Source: Mimachlamys varia
Taxonomy: Eukaryota > Mollusca > Bivalvia > Pectinida > Pectinidae
Reading direction: 5' to 3'
NCBI GenBank assembly: GCA_947623455.1
Contig: OX392536.1
Span: 39,809,465 to 39,873,464 of the forward strand
DNA: 64,000 nt
The notes below the pieces were generated by a model that was not told the DNA's origin, made no database searches, and saw only the letters and a list, made by a program, of their open reading frames with translations. Shown piece after piece: positions 1-11,881 of this stretch (its first letter is position 1; each line of letters starts with the position of its first letter). The position numbers were made by a program, and so were the translations under genes.

Positions 1-1049
1 ACAGGTTAAATAAGTTATTTAATGATTTCTGTTAAAATAAGCATTTTAGGTAAAGTTTTAAATATCTACTTTTATTTCTGAATAAACCGTCTCCAATAAC
101 GTGAATGTGTTAGTTTTTAAATTATTGTTAATGAACTACTGATAATAATTCGACTGAATTTTATGTTTTTTCTTTAATTCTCTTTATCTTAGTTTTCATT
201 TTTGTGTGATCAAGTGAACTAGTCTATTACGTTAGCAAAAATTAAAAACAGTTGAACGAGGACGCTCTTAATATAGAATATAAAAAGAACAATACAATTT
301 CAACATGTGTATAACTTGTCGATGTTTCAAACATTAGAGAGTCAAGCTTGTAATTGTTTATCTGTATCCCGATTCTTAGTTACCTTAGCGCAATTTAAGA
401 TGTGTATGCAATTACTCTAATTGATATATGAGTGCATTTATACACGATTGTACTTTTAAAATATCACCTCAAAGACTCCCTCGACAAAAAACAATTGATG
501 TTAATTATGTGCACTGAAAGCTGACTCTACATTTAAGGTGGGTCAAAACCAATACCATGCTTATTTTCTTACATGTTGATGTAGATTCAATATAGTAAAA
601 GAAAAAAAGGTGTTCTCGACCTTATTTTGAGACATTTGAGCTGGATAGTAGCTCCGTTTGCTTCAATTGTCCAAACATATGAACATTAAGTGTAACTTTA
701 TTTTCTCCAATATTTACAAAACTTAAAGTTACCACTAAGATAATTATTCTTTAAAAGTTACTTGACTACTGTTCAAGGCAAAATTAAAACATCAAAATTA
801 TATTATTAAAACAAATGTATTTTTCGTTGATATTCGTTACCTTCATAATGCCATTTTTAACAAATTTAGATCGATCATATGCATTTAATTTAAAAACTTA
901 CTCCTGGAATAAACAGTGTCACAATAAGACTGAGGCCCTGTTTTAATGGTACTAAGACTGTTAGTAAGAAGTTTTCATAAAGGCTTGGTCGAGCAATTAG
1001 CAAATCCAGCGATAAAACGTTGCTTATGAGGATGATATGAAGATGGACG
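1..1049. other. AT-rich flank without a recognisable gene
   Basis: The stretch is strongly AT-rich, with stops in all frames and only short chance reading frames. No splice-bounded exon, RNA gene or clear repeat boundary was seen. The last part (from about 900) may already belong to the 5' end of the R1 repeat that follows, but I could not align it to the other R1 copies. Confidence 0.5.
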
Positions 1050-1312
1050 TTTTTGAGTATGCTCATTAGTGTGTTTACTTGTTGTGATTGACAATGATAC
1101 TCGGTTCTCATTTTGTGAACATGATGTTTACTTGGATGTGACAAAGATTTACATGGCGGCTGTCGTCGATGAAGCAGAAGACGCTTACTCTTCCGGAACA
1201 CCTGGTCTTAGTCTCTTGTACTTTTGCAAGGGTCTCCATGTAAATCATTCCTTTGTTCAATCGATTTAATCGATTTTGAGTTTGAATTATGCTTCGGTAT
1301 TCTCTTTTTTTT
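1050..1312 (+). repeat. Dispersed repeat R1, copy 1
   Basis: This segment aligns by eye with the R1 copies in the array spacers (for example 17,390-17,665). Shared landmarks are a TTTTGAGTATG start, GTCGATGAAGCAGAAGACGC, TCCGGAACACCTGGTCTTA, TAATCGATTTTGAGTT and a final GTATTCTCT. The same repeat occurs in minus orientation at about 2,495, 3,727 and 7,570. One frame reads VDEAEDAYSSGTPGL across the core, so a coding origin is possible, but stops interrupt it in every copy. Class unknown; interspersed element of moderate divergence. Confidence 0.7.
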
Positions 1313-1582
1313 ATTTCGAACATCGGGTTCAAGCAATATCGACTTATGTTTAGTTTTTATTTTGTAACGCAAACTGCATATTCTTTTCTGAATATAAGAC
1401 CTGATAGACTTCATCCACCCCGAAAAATAACCCAATTCAGCATGTTCACGTGTATCCCATTGTCTGGCATAATCTTAAGTCCATAAGAATATTGAAATTC
1501 ACATTCCATTTGATTGATGAATTCTCTCGTTACTAAGGACCTTTCATAAAAAGCTCCGGTAGCTTTATGTCGAGGTATTATA

Positions 1583-2140
1583 AGACTCTTTCATATGCGT
1601 GTATGTAGGATAGGGATATTCCACCCGAGGGGTCACAAAATGTGGTGAAACCCGAGGCTTGCCGAGGGTTTTACCACATTTTGTGATCCCGAGGGTGGAA
1701 TATCCCTATCCTACATACACACATAATGAAAGAGTCTTTTTCTCTCATATCAACTACCCGAATAAGCTCAAAAACCATGAAAATATGTTTAAACAGGCTA
1801 CCATTTTGAAATTTCAACTTTTTCCTTGAGCTTTTTTGACGAAAACGAATTAGACAGCGAGTTTAAGCATACCCTATATTTGCAAACGAAGTTTGCTCCG
1901 AAAAATTAATCTCTTCTTCCTGGTGTTTATGGTTAACATTTTGTGAAAGGTTTTAATTTTATCACGCCGTCGTTTTCTCTTTCCGGCATCAGAGTTTACC
2001 GTATTCGTGACGTCACGTCATTGTTGAGCCATTGTGACGTCACGTCGCGTGAAATGCTATGTAAGATAGATTTTTCTTACATAGCTTTCTTACATGGGCA
2101 AACTCTATCCAACATGGCGAGATATGAGAGAAATATTCAT
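1583..2140 (+). mobile_element. Hairpin-headed element H, copy 1
   Basis: The first 155 bp (1583-1737) form a near-perfect long hairpin. The left arm runs from AGACTCTTTCAT through ATAGGGATATTCCACCC to GTGGTGAAACCC. It is mirrored after a short loop by GGGTTTTACCACATTTTG to AATGAAAGAGTCT. The following 400 bp have a diverged copy in inverse orientation at 5718-6200, which defines the element's extent. Around 1943-2110 a frame reads PSFSLSGIRVYRIRD and a related peptide is open in the second copy, so the element may carry the remnant of a short coding region. Probably a non-autonomous DNA element; the family is not identified. Confidence 0.6.
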
Positions 2141-2494
2141 ATTACCAGTTCCTGTGTGTCCAGCTGGACCATAGCAATAAGAATATGACGAAAAAGAACA
2201 TGCTGAAGGAATTGTCATCTATATTCATTTTTGTAATGTCTGCTTATAATTGAAACGTTTTGGTGAAATAGGTACAGAAGAACTGTAGGACATGTTTGAA
2301 TTATTGCATATCGGAGGAACGGCGGTATGTTAGCTTGAACATACTTTTGGTGCAATGAATTAAAATATGCTTCATTTTTCTTTTGTCTTCAATTGATATC
2401 GGCCATTAATATACGGGTTGCAGTATCGCAAACTTCAGTAGTATAAACTGAACATTACTAGCTACACTTAATTAATTTGAAACCGTACTATAAA

Positions 2495-2672
2495 AAAAGA
2501 GAGTAGCAAAGCGTCAACAAAACCATAATCCGAACTCAAAATCAATTAAACGAGAGAGGCAAAATGGGAACACAGGAAGGATCCACATGGATACCCTTAA
2601 AAAATTACAAGAGAATAAGTTCAGGCGTTCTGGAAGTGTAAGCGTCTTCTGCTTCATCGACGATACCTTATC
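2495..2672 (-). repeat. Dispersed repeat R1, copy 2
   Basis: Reverse complement of the R1 core: it opens with an AAAAAGAGAG tract, then CCATAATCCGAACTCAAAAT, and ends at the AGCGTCTTCTGCTTCATCGA core. Diverged and truncated relative to the array copies. Confidence 0.65.
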
Positions 2673-2837
2673 GTCGACATCTTAGTTTATTTTAAACTAC
2701 AATGCCACCCAATTAGTATAATCTTACCATCCTAATAGCAGCGTCTTTATTCACCAACCTATCGAGACGGATCCAATGCCTACAGTACATATGTACAGTT
2801 TACATGTATGTCACCGGGGTGGGGTTGCGTAAAACAC

Positions 2838-2865
2838 GATGGATGGATGGATGGATGGATGGATG
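2838..2865. repeat. (GATG)n microsatellite
   Basis: Seven consecutive GATG units. No gene context. Confidence 0.95.
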
Positions 2866-3726
2866 TGACGTTGACAGGTGTGGAGAACGCAATCAGCATG
2901 CAGGGCAGGTGTTAATTCAATTCAGTGAGTCGTATTCACATTAATGTCCATGTCACCTCGGACTGGTTCGGCCACATAGGACAAGTACATTGACAGATTT
3001 ACGTAAACAACACGGGACAGATACACAGGAACAACACGTACACAATACATCTATACAAACAGGTACACATGTACTCAATATATAGTACCTGGGTTACATT
3101 ATAGATCTGTGTTATACACACGTGGATTCTGCGAATACAGCCTTAAACACGTAACGCAAATCACCGGTCCGAAAATCCTGGACCGATTATTTATTATTAC
3201 TGAAATATGCATTATGTGTTTCAAAGTAGGGACATCTCGTACCGCTAGATTTACCTCCCTTCTATCGTGCTATTAAACTGATATGAAACGACCCTAATTG
3301 CCTTTACCCACCGTGTTGACCGAGACATTGGCTTCACGCAACTGATTAGGGACATTGCATGTGTGTAAACACATATGTCACATATATGTTTGGGTTATTC
3401 AAACTCCACAAATATACTGACTACAAATGCACGACAATTGCGTGTGTATTGCGGTTGATTTGTTTCTCAAGTCTACGGAAGATATCTATGTTATAATGAA
3501 AGTGGTTATCTACAGCGGTCGTGTATATGTATGACAAGGATATTGTATTGAGCACATTCATAAGTATATGTGAAGGTATATGTATGTATAACTACAATAC
3601 ACGTAAGCAGTGTTGTGAATGGGTAAAAGAAACTTTTAACTAGTATTTAGGTAGACAATAAATATAACATTCTGTATAAAAAAAACCAACAAAAAACAAC
3701 CAATAAATATCAAGACTATCGACGTG
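2866..3726. other. Intergenic sequence, nothing recognised
   Basis: AT-rich with many ACATGTA-like words. No long open frame, exon or RNA structure was found. Confidence 0.45.
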
Positions 3727-3887
3727 TCTTAAAAAAAATGAGTATACCAAAGCCTCAAAACAACCATAATCCGAACTTGATTAAACTAGGGGCAGAATAC
3801 AAAATAAAAAAAATATCTTCATGGAGACCCTTGTAAAAACACAAGAGAATAAGACTAGGTGTTCCGGAAGAGTAAGCGTCTTCTGTT
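3727..3887 (-). repeat. Dispersed repeat R1, copy 3
   Basis: Inverse R1 fragment: the CCATAATCCGAACTTGATT, ATGGAGACCCTTGTAAAAA and AGGTGTTCCGGAAGAGTAAG landmarks occur in the expected order. It lacks the outer part of the repeat. Confidence 0.65.
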
Positions 3888-4904
3888 ATAACTTTTTGGA
3901 TATTGTGACTTGTTAACATCCTATAGCTAAGAGTTTAAGGAAAGAAAAGAAATGATCAAGAAACAAAACACTAAAGAAAAAGGAACTGAAAGGAGAAGTA
4001 CTTATTCCTATTATTAATACAGCCATGAAATTCAGAAAACACAACAGAAGAATATGACAACACAGTGATATGAAATAATATCAAGCATGACGGACACTAT
4101 TCAATATTTATGATTTTATGCAACTTAGTTTACTTTAAACACTCAAACAGATCCACATGAATCCCTATGTAGAACACTATAGAAATTACTGCCAAAACAA
4201 TCATAATAATAATCTCCTAAAACAGCAGCTCAGATATGTCATTGAAGGCAATAGAATCAATATACAATTGGATAAATTGATTTAACTTATTTTCGGAAAT
4301 ATGTGCGTCCAGTTAACCTTGTATAAACAAAGTACGTCATCCGTCTTTCGGTCGGAGTCTAACGCCAATCCTAGAAATGTTCTTCAGTTTATAGTGACAA
4401 CAGTGTATTATATGCGTTCAATAATTACAGGCTGAAAGCATATTTTCGTTATATGTTTGCTTAAGGTGCAGTCGATTTCATCTTTCTTTGTGAGGCCAGT
4501 GTCACGACACAAAACTTCTTAGAATTCGAGTTTAGCGGCATCGATTCCCATGGAATAGGATGTTTTCTTTCTGTAAAAGATAACAATCCCAGGAATGAAG
4601 TAAATGAATGCAAAGGCTAAGACGAAAAATCGTCACTTTATTCAAACAAAATAAAATTGATATATAAACGCTATTTTTTTTATTACTTCGTTATTTACTT
4701 AATGCTGATTGATCTAAACAGCCCTCGCAAGTCAAAATGAAATGCGATATTACCCTGCAATAACGAAAGTCTGTACGAGAGGTTAATATTGAAATCCAAA
4801 AATCCCGCCCGAGCCTCGCAGGTAAATAACTGAATCTAAAACACCTACAATGAAATATTGAGCAATTAGACGTAAGTAAAAAAATTACTCTATATAGTGT
4901 AAAT
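3888..4904. other. Intergenic sequence, nothing recognised
   Basis: About 1 kb of AT-rich sequence with stops in all frames. No repeat shared with the rest of the window was noticed. Confidence 0.4.
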
Positions 4905-5104
4905 ATGGCAGACGACAGAGACGCTTCACCTGTGTTATTATAAAGAAAACAAGATTTGGAAATATTTCTGAGGAGGATGAAGCTAGGCTATTAAACGAAA
5001 ACGATGCCAAGAATACTAGAATAGCAACAGACACATCAATACTGTCCTCTGCTGTTTTGAAGCAGAAAATAGCACGGAAACGGACTTACAACAGATGCCA
5101 GTAA
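4905..5104 (+). pseudogene. Degraded coding relic, possibly Crypton/QRICH1-like N-terminus
   Basis: An ATG at 4905 opens MADDRDASPVLL and hits TAA. In another frame the next 160 bp read continuously as KKTRFGNISEEDEARLLNEN, then DAKNTRIATDTSI, to a TAA at 5102. The pattern FG-x-(I/L)-SE-(E/D)...DAxNT is what I remember from the start of the QRICH1/ZMYM/KIAA1958-like proteins related to Crypton tyrosine recombinases. That resemblance is from memory. A frameshift separates start and body, no catalytic domain follows, and a possible GTAAAT donor lies at 5101. I read it as a broken exon or transposon relic rather than a working gene. Confidence 0.3.
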
Positions 5105-5717
5105 ATTCTGAGAAAGTTTTAGATCTACTTCGAAATCCGGAATAAAAATGAAAAAAGGTAATATCGGAGACAAATATCATTTAATGATAACCTAAAAAAG
5201 GTCGATAATTATATAAAAAAGCGAACGTTTTGTTAACGAGGCAGTGATTTTGTAAGGTTCCAATGTCAAAATATTGTGTCGGAGTCGTGGCATTGATATA
5301 AGAAAAATAGTTCAGGTCACGGTTACTTTCCTGCGAGCAAACAACTGCAAAAAAGTAATCCCTATTCAAGAGCATTTTAGTAGGTTTAATCACATGTAGC
5401 TATTAAAAATAACCGTTTTTGTAACGAACTACAAAACTATTTAATTTGAATCTGCAGAAAAATACATGTTTGTTATGTCCACAAAACAAGACATTTATTC
5501 AGTCGCGAAAGTTGAAAGAGCAACAAAACTGTTACTAGTTTAATCTCTATCATACCGTAACCGGTGATGAAATGAAATCAATGTGTTCAAAACGATACAC
5601 AACATGTACGATTAAAAATTTAAGAAATAAAGTCATGGCTTTAAAACATTGAAATGTCATGAAAAGTAGGTCAAGTACAGGAACTGAAGAACACTGTGGA
5701 TTTATGTAAGAAGATAA
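5105..5717. other. Intergenic sequence, nothing recognised
   Basis: AT-rich spacer between the coding relic and the second hairpin-type element. Only short chance frames are present. Confidence 0.4.
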
Positions 5718-6200
5718 CGATTTCTCTCATATCTCGCCATTTTGGATAGAGTTTACACATGTAAGAAAGCTATATCAGAAAAATCTGTCTTTTGTAGCAT
5801 ATCACGAAACGTAAGGTCACAATAGCTCAATAATGGCGCGACGTAACGAATGCGGTAAACTCTGGTGCTGAAAAGAGAAAACGACGGCGTGTTGTTAATA
5901 AAACTTTTCACAAAAATTGAAGCATAAACACCAGAAAAGTGCAAAAATAGAGTATGCTCAATATCGCTGTTCTAATTCGTTTTCGTCAAAAAATCTCAAG
6001 GAAAAAGTAGATATTTAAAATAGTAGCCAGTCAAAACGTATTTTGATGACTTTTGAGCTTATTCGTGTAGTTGGTATAAGAGAAAAAGACTCTTTAATGA
6101 CCAAAGGTGCAAGATAGGAAAATTCCACCCTGAGGGATTTCAAATTTGGCAAAACGCTCGGTTGGAATTTCCCTATTTTACATATCTGGTCATGAAAGGG
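5718..6200 (-). mobile_element. Element H, copy 2 (inverted, diverged)
   Basis: Reverse complement of the element at 1583-2140. Matching landmarks, read on the minus strand, are AGAGTCTTTTTCTCTTATA, CACGAATAAGCTCAAAAG, GACGAAAACGAATTAG, CGCCGTCGTTTTCTCT and ATGGCGAGATATGAGAGAAA. The hairpin head is eroded here (about 6,100-6,190). The minus-strand frame PSFSLFSTRVYRIRYV is open and clearly homologous to the frame in copy 1. The copies are substantially diverged, so the insertions are old. Confidence 0.6.
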
Positions 6201-7569
6201 TCTTATATCCTTTTAGAACTACAAATGTATCGATATTTGAAATGCAAAACCTAGAATTTAAATACAACAGCCTGGCGAGCTACATATTCGAATGTACACG
6301 TAGATATAAGGAGGAGACACATAACATCAATTTGCATTGTATTGTTATAAGACAAGTTTAACGCAGCACCTAAAGGTCATATCTTTACCTTTCCTAATAC
6401 AACATATTGAAATCAAATCATAGAGATTTAGTTTATCAAGTGCGATCGTGAGTTCGTTATAAACAAATGTATATTATGATGTTTTACCATGAACATACGC
6501 TTAAAGCAAAGTACCATTCGATGTTATCTAAATCTTACTCTTTCCTTTCCTCATCAGTTTCAAATATCTGTTTATAATCTTATTTTCTAGGGGTATGGAT
6601 TCAAAATGCATAGCAACTACAATTCATTTCATCTTCATACATACTGCTGGATTTATCTTATATTAAACGAACGTAAAATTTACTTTCAAGTAGATTCATC
6701 ATCTTGTCGAGCCTGTCGATTATTTCGTTTTTATTGAAATTTGTAACTGCTTTGTCGGCGAAACGTTTTGTTTCTCCATTTCTAAGACTGACTATAGCCG
6801 CCATTAGTTCTTTCCCCAAATGTCTTTTACAACATAATATATATATATATGTCAGGTATTAATGGGTTTTTTCAAAGAATCGAAATATGAACGAAAATGC
6901 ACATGAAATAAACACCATGTGAAAAGTAAATACCGAAAGAACAAAATATAGAAAGATGACGCAACACACACACACATGTTGCACCTTTCAAATTTAGCAA
7001 TACGAATGTAGCATGCCGAATAATATGAGAAAGTCGTTTTTACACACCCTGTGTTCTCATTTACACCCAGATAAAACTTACTTTGGCGTGTTTGGAGTCC
7101 GTAACAACCAGGAAACAAAGACAAACAAGGATAATTGGCCCGAACATCAAGCTTGCAAACGCTAGTGACAGAAACGACAGGGTCGATAAGACTACTAAGG
7201 AATATCGCTATGTCGCGGTTTTTAGACAGACTCAACCTGTCAGCTAAACACTGTTTGTGTATCTTTCTGCAGCCATGTGTGCAAACTGTCAAAAGCTGCA
7301 GATTGATAAAAAATGTTTGGAATTTTAAAATTCTTTTCTGCATTTTATGTGAATTCTAAATCTTTCATTAAAAGTTTATTTCTAAAAAAAACAACAAACA
7401 AACTAAAAAAAAAACATACAAACAAAATAACAATAATTAAAAAACAACACAAAACTAACTAAATGTAATTATAATGGAGACCCTTACAAAATCCCCATGA
7501 ACCCTCAATTCAACACGCAGTGCTAAAGCATCTCGGCATACCAAATGTCATTAAATCAGACGATATTTA
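6201..7569. other. Intergenic sequence with one uninterpreted frame
   Basis: Contains a short (AT)n run near 6,840 and a (CA)n run near 6,966. A 163-residue minus frame (7343-6852) contains a possible GTAAGT donor near its middle, but it has no recognisable domain and its second half reads through low-complexity sequence. No gene is called here. Confidence 0.4.
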
Positions 7570-7730
7570 AATGCCGAGAAAAAAAGAAAATACTTGAGCG
7601 TCAACAAAATCATAATTTGAACACAAAATCGATTAAACCATGGGCTAAATATGAACAAAGGACAGATTTACATGGAGAACCTTGTAAAAATGCAAAAGAA
7701 TAAGACCAGGTGTTCCGGAAGAGAGAGCAT
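7570..7730 (-). repeat. Dispersed repeat R1, copy 4
   Basis: Inverse R1 fragment with GAGCGTCAACAAAATCATAA, ATGGAGAACCTTGTAAAAA and CCAGGTGTTCCGGAAGAG. Its core end runs directly into a short tandem repeat. Confidence 0.65.
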
Positions 7731-7737
7731 TCATAAA

Positions 7738-7817
7738 AACCTTGTTATGGTAGCATCAACCTTGTTATGGTAGCATCAACCTCTTTGTGGTAACATCGAC
7801 CTCGGTTTGGTTTCATC
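7738..7817 (+). repeat. 20-bp tandem repeat, four units
   Basis: Units of AACCTTGTTATGGTAGCATC: two identical, two diverged. It lies immediately beyond the R1 fragment. Confidence 0.85.
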
Positions 7818-8814
7818 GACCTACCTGTGATTGGTATCTGCCTCATCACACATCACCCTGCAGTGGAGGACTGGTGGTAGTAGGATCACAGACACCATAG
7901 GCACTTGGTATCTGGTGCCTCTAGCGTGCTGCAAGCTTAACGAGAAACAAATTTAATTTTACACTATAACACATTCAAGCAAAAAATGCATAGCATTTGT
8001 TTCCTAATAAATGCACTCGTTTAAGTTGAAAGCTTTTTATGCTTCCCCAACGCTGTTGTCATTTTGTTTTTTAATTATCATTGATTAATTATTGTAGCCA
8101 TATCATATAACACTTGTCGATCAGTATTAGAAAGAGATACTATGGTCAGATAAAAAATATATATATATATTGACAACGATGAACCGATCCCAAATGCTGG
8201 TTGTGAAGCAGAGAGTAATAACTATCATTTTTGAAACTCGCGTACATGTCCCTACCAGGGGACAGAACCTTAAGCCGTAGGGGCGAACGCTCAACTAAAG
8301 GTCAAAACTGAGGTAGTGTCAAGGGAGACATTAGGAGAGAAACAGTTGTTTAGAAAGAAGAGTATTCGTCTATAGGGGTAAACGAGTTCTTGCTCTTCCA
8401 GAATGTCTGGTCGTATAATTTTGTATTTTTTTGTACGGTTTACGTGTAAGTCTTTTCTTTGTTCATGACTTGCCACTGGTTAATTGGAATGTTAGCTCTT
8501 TTTTGGTTTCCGTTACTCTTTGGTATGCTCTGATGTTTTGTTATTTTTCAACACATGGTGAATTTAAATTGAATTTAAATGAAATATAAAATAAGAAAAG
8601 TTTTTGAAAATAATCAACACAGGTCAACACGACCACTGTTGTTAGTTTTTCAACTATGTCCAATGTAACATTCCACCACAATATATGACATAAGTAGGAT
8701 TACATCGACTGTGTTGCTTGTTTATGTATATATGAAGCAGTAAACACTTAATGTCATACCAAGGTTACCTTAACAACAACTTCTACCACGCAAACACTCG
8801 TGGTTAGTTTTCGT
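7818..8814. other. Intergenic sequence up to the array edge
   Basis: No gene seen. Around 8,380-8,560 a very diverged R1-like segment may be present (TTCCAGAATGTCTGGTCGTA, then GTTCATG and TTTGGTATGCTCTGATG), but the match is weak. Homology to the later array spacers becomes visible from about 8,820. Confidence 0.4.
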
Positions 8815-9606
8815 CAACACCCAATTACATATCAGGATTGATCAATAAGGTACAGGTATGACAGCTTAACACACTATGATAATGTATGTCAGGATCGACC
8901 AATATGTTAAATATATATGCATTTCTTTTTTACATGTAGTTTATGAGTTAACGAATGCATTTGGGTAAAGACAATAGGCCAGTTTGGTTCATATGACCAG
9001 AGACATATAAAAGGTCCTCCTGCCATTGTTTTTGCTGACTCGGATAATTGGAATGTGTCATCAGTAAATAGAAAATAAATAGTTACACAATTATCACTTA
9101 GAACATTGTGCGGCTTTCACCGTCGCAGCCATGCATATCGTTACATTGTACATTTTTTTTTGCTGTTAGATCATCGTTTGATTTGTAATTATGTATCAAA
9201 CGTACGAATCTTTACCTACAGCTCTTATTAGTTCAGGCAGAGATTTCTGACCTCGTTATGTTGGAGTTTTATGTCAATATTGCAACTAACCGTTACAAAA
9301 GTACATTTTAATATAAAGAGCAACGCGAACCCACTTGACCCATTTGGCTATCTACAATGTTCGTATCGTTGTCTCCAATATTTAAGTAAGCGCGTACTGG
9401 TGACCTTAATCTCGTGACAACTGCCGGTGTCTCGTGAGTATATACACTCATGGTCAAGGCAGACACACATTCCTGTATGTTCTTGTACTCTTTAAGTTTA
9501 TAGTGGTCAGTCTAAGTGAATTGTCAATTCAGTTTTATCAGGTTCCCTCAGCTTAACATAGCAATGTAACCATTGCTGTTTCAAAATTCTAAACATTTTA
9601 TTATTA
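8815..9606 (+). other. First copy of the array upstream region, without elements A and B
   Basis: Starts with two units of the ~60-bp spacer repeat (GGATTGATCAATAAGGTACA and GGATCGACCAATATG). It continues with the sequence that precedes every other gene: GAGTTAACGAATGCATT, CCAGAGACATATAAAAGGTC, TTGCTGACTCGGATAATTGG, CTCGTGACAACTGCCGGTGT. At about 9,401-9,417 it reads GACCTTAATCTCGTGAC without interruption. In the later spacers the same point holds the whole A+B insertion complex, so this is the empty site. Sequence divergence from the later spacers is clearly higher than among those spacers. Confidence 0.7.
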
Positions 9607-9831
9607 AGTCCCCTTAACGAAGTGCGGACTTATTTGTTTCACTCCGTTCCTTTTTTTGATTAAGTCATCCCCAACGGAGTTGGGTGACTTATTGTTATTG
9701 TTCCATTTCTTTGTTATTAAGTCACCCCCAACGAAGTGGGGTGACTTATTGTTATTGTTCCGTTTCTTTGTTATTAAGTCACCCCCAACGAAGTGGGGTG
9801 ACTTATTGTTATTGTTCCGTTTCTTTGTTAT
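9604..9831 (+). repeat. 57-bp tandem hairpin repeat
   Basis: About four units, the last two almost identical. Each contains the hairpin AAGTCACCCC-CAACGAAG-TGGGGTGACTT followed by ATTGTTATTGTTCCGTTTC. Because 57 is divisible by three the repeat is open in several frames, which produces spurious peptides on both strands. Confidence 0.85.
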
Positions 9832-11258
9832 TCTTCTTATTATTATTATTCCTACACCCATTCTTGTCCGCGGCGTTTCTCTAAAACGACTAATCACACT
9901 CCAATGAAACTTTGAAGGATTATTGGTGGGTACGTGTAGTTGTGCAACGTACTTTTGTTTGGTCGATTGCTCATCCAAGATGGCCGCCATAGTCTCTTTT
10001 TAAAAAAAACATCGAATGTTTGTGACGCTATAAGTTTTTTCCTGTTTGGCTTATTACGATAAAACTTGTGTTATATGATGATTGTATGATGGCCGTTAAT
10101 TTAGCGAATTCAAACCTGAATTATTTTTTTAAAATGGCCGCCAATGCCCGGTATCTGATTGGTTAGAATTCAGATATCGTCCGATTTGGCTCAAAATTGG
10201 TATGAACGGGTAACAGTACACAGCGAACACAACCGTAACTACGGTTTTGAAATCAACGCTATAACTTTACCGCCATTTTATTGCCTTTGATGGGTCGACT
10301 TTTATATATCATTATATTTCGCATTAATTTGTCATTTTACACTGCCATAACAATTCACATAATTGAAGATTTTATTGTGCCAAAAATTGCTGTGAAGTCA
10401 AAGTCAAATTATTTCTTACAAAATGGCCACCACCGCCAGTTTCTGAATGGTTGAAATTTAGATATCGTTCGATTTTGCTCAAATTTGGTATACACGTGTA
10501 GCATGGCATACCGAACACATTCGTAACATTGGTTTTGAAATCAGACAAAATGGCCGCCATTTTGTGGCTTCTGATTGGTCAAAATTTAGATATTGTCCGA
10601 TTTCGCTCAAATTTGCTATGTATGCTCATTATGACATTACGGAATCAACTATACTGTTTCACAAGGGTTTGTGGGGGATCAGCTTGCGGGGAGGGGTGAT
10701 TTCCGCTATTACTCGCAATTGCAATTCTAGTTTTTATTATTATTATTATTATTTTTTTCTTAACACTTTCGTGTCCGCCCTTTTTCTCGGAAAGAATACA
10801 TTCGACACTTATGAAACTTCACATGGGCATTCGTGAGGGACTTAAGGTGTGCAAGAAGCATATCTCGTGACGTCATTCAAAATGGATGCCATTTCCAGGG
10901 AGACTTCTGATTGATCGAAATATCAATTTTCTTCGATTTTGATGAAAATTGGTTTGTAGATGTTGTATGACATCAGGAACACAATGGTGCGGTCCATATT
11001 TAGATTTAACACAATGGCCACCAAAAGAAAGCTGCTGTTTGGTCCAAATTTGAATATTGTCCGATTTCGACAAACTTTGGTATGTGCGAAAACCATTACT
11101 CTACGAACACCATCGCAACCTCGATTTCATGATTCAACAACATGGCCGCCATTTCCTGTCTTCTGATTGGTCGAAATTATATTTAGTGCATTTAGTGCGA
11201 CTCAAACTTCAGAGATTTTGGGGACTTCTGCAATGGTCCCCATTGCATTTAGTACTAG
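9607..11258 (+). mobile_element. 1.65-kb repeat-rich insertion private to the gene 1 upstream region
   Basis: In the other units the promoter-distal sequence reads TTTTATTATTACATATT without a break. Here it is split after TTATTATTA and resumes with ACATATT at 11,261, giving a probable TTA-type target duplication. The 5' part holds 57-bp hairpin repeats (listed separately). The rest is a ladder of diverged ~130-165-bp repeats, each with AAAATGGCCGCCATTTT, CTGATTGGT and TCCGATTTCGCTCAAATTTG (near 10,130, 10,430, 10,550, 10,880, 11,020 and 11,145). No coding frame was found. Class unknown; the motif style matches repeats I associate with bivalve genomes. Confidence 0.6.
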
Positions 11259-11657
11259 TTACATATTAGGATTGCATCTTATACTAGAATTCAAAGTGAT
11301 GTCCGTTTATCCTAGAGCGTACAAAGGGAATAATATCAGTGGACTGTTTAAGATGAATAAAACTGAGTGAAGATCATTTACATTATGTTAAACTCGCTCG
11401 ATAAGACTGTTTACATTCACATGAAGGTCAAACGATATGGTCAGATAAACCCCGTGGTCAGACACATGTCGCGTTTCTTGGTCGTCAAAACACTGCTCGG
11501 TAAATTCTGCCGAATTCGCAAAAGTTCAATATTCCTGTCGCGGTGCATTAATCACTAAACTGAAATAATGTACATAACATTAGGTTCGAAAGAAAATGAC
11601 AAAAAAAGTGTTAAATATCACCCTACATAACTTTCTATATAATGTCTCTAGTAACTA

Positions 11658-11839
11658 TGACTCACGGCGTTAGTGCACTTGACCAGTGGTCGAATCTTAA
11701 GATTTCCTAAATGACCTTGTCCGCCTTCTTCGACAAGATAAATAAATAACATGTGATCCCCTCCCCACGTGTCTGATAACCTAAGACACGACTTTATGTA
11801 ACGTTATATGTCCTTGTTACACAACTGAGCCTATATAAA
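11658..11839 (+). promoter_or_regulatory. Gene 1 core promoter
   Basis: TATATAAA at 11832-11839 lies 43 bp before the chosen ATG, so transcription should begin near 11,860 with a leader of only about 20 nt. Upstream, and conserved in all five copies, are CACGTG (E-box, 11766-11771) followed by CTGATAAC (GATA-type), and TGACTCA (AP-1/TRE consensus, 11658-11664). TATA placement is strong; the factor assignments are motif matches only. Confidence 0.6.
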
Positions 11840-11881
11840 GACCTGGTGATCCTGAGTTGCCGTCAGCTACACGGAGTCATC

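Noticed and set aside
6852..7343. 163-residue minus frame with an internal GTAAGT
   Set aside because: It has no recognisable domain, no acceptor or partner exon that I could support, and low-complexity sequence in its second half. It remains unproven, not excluded.
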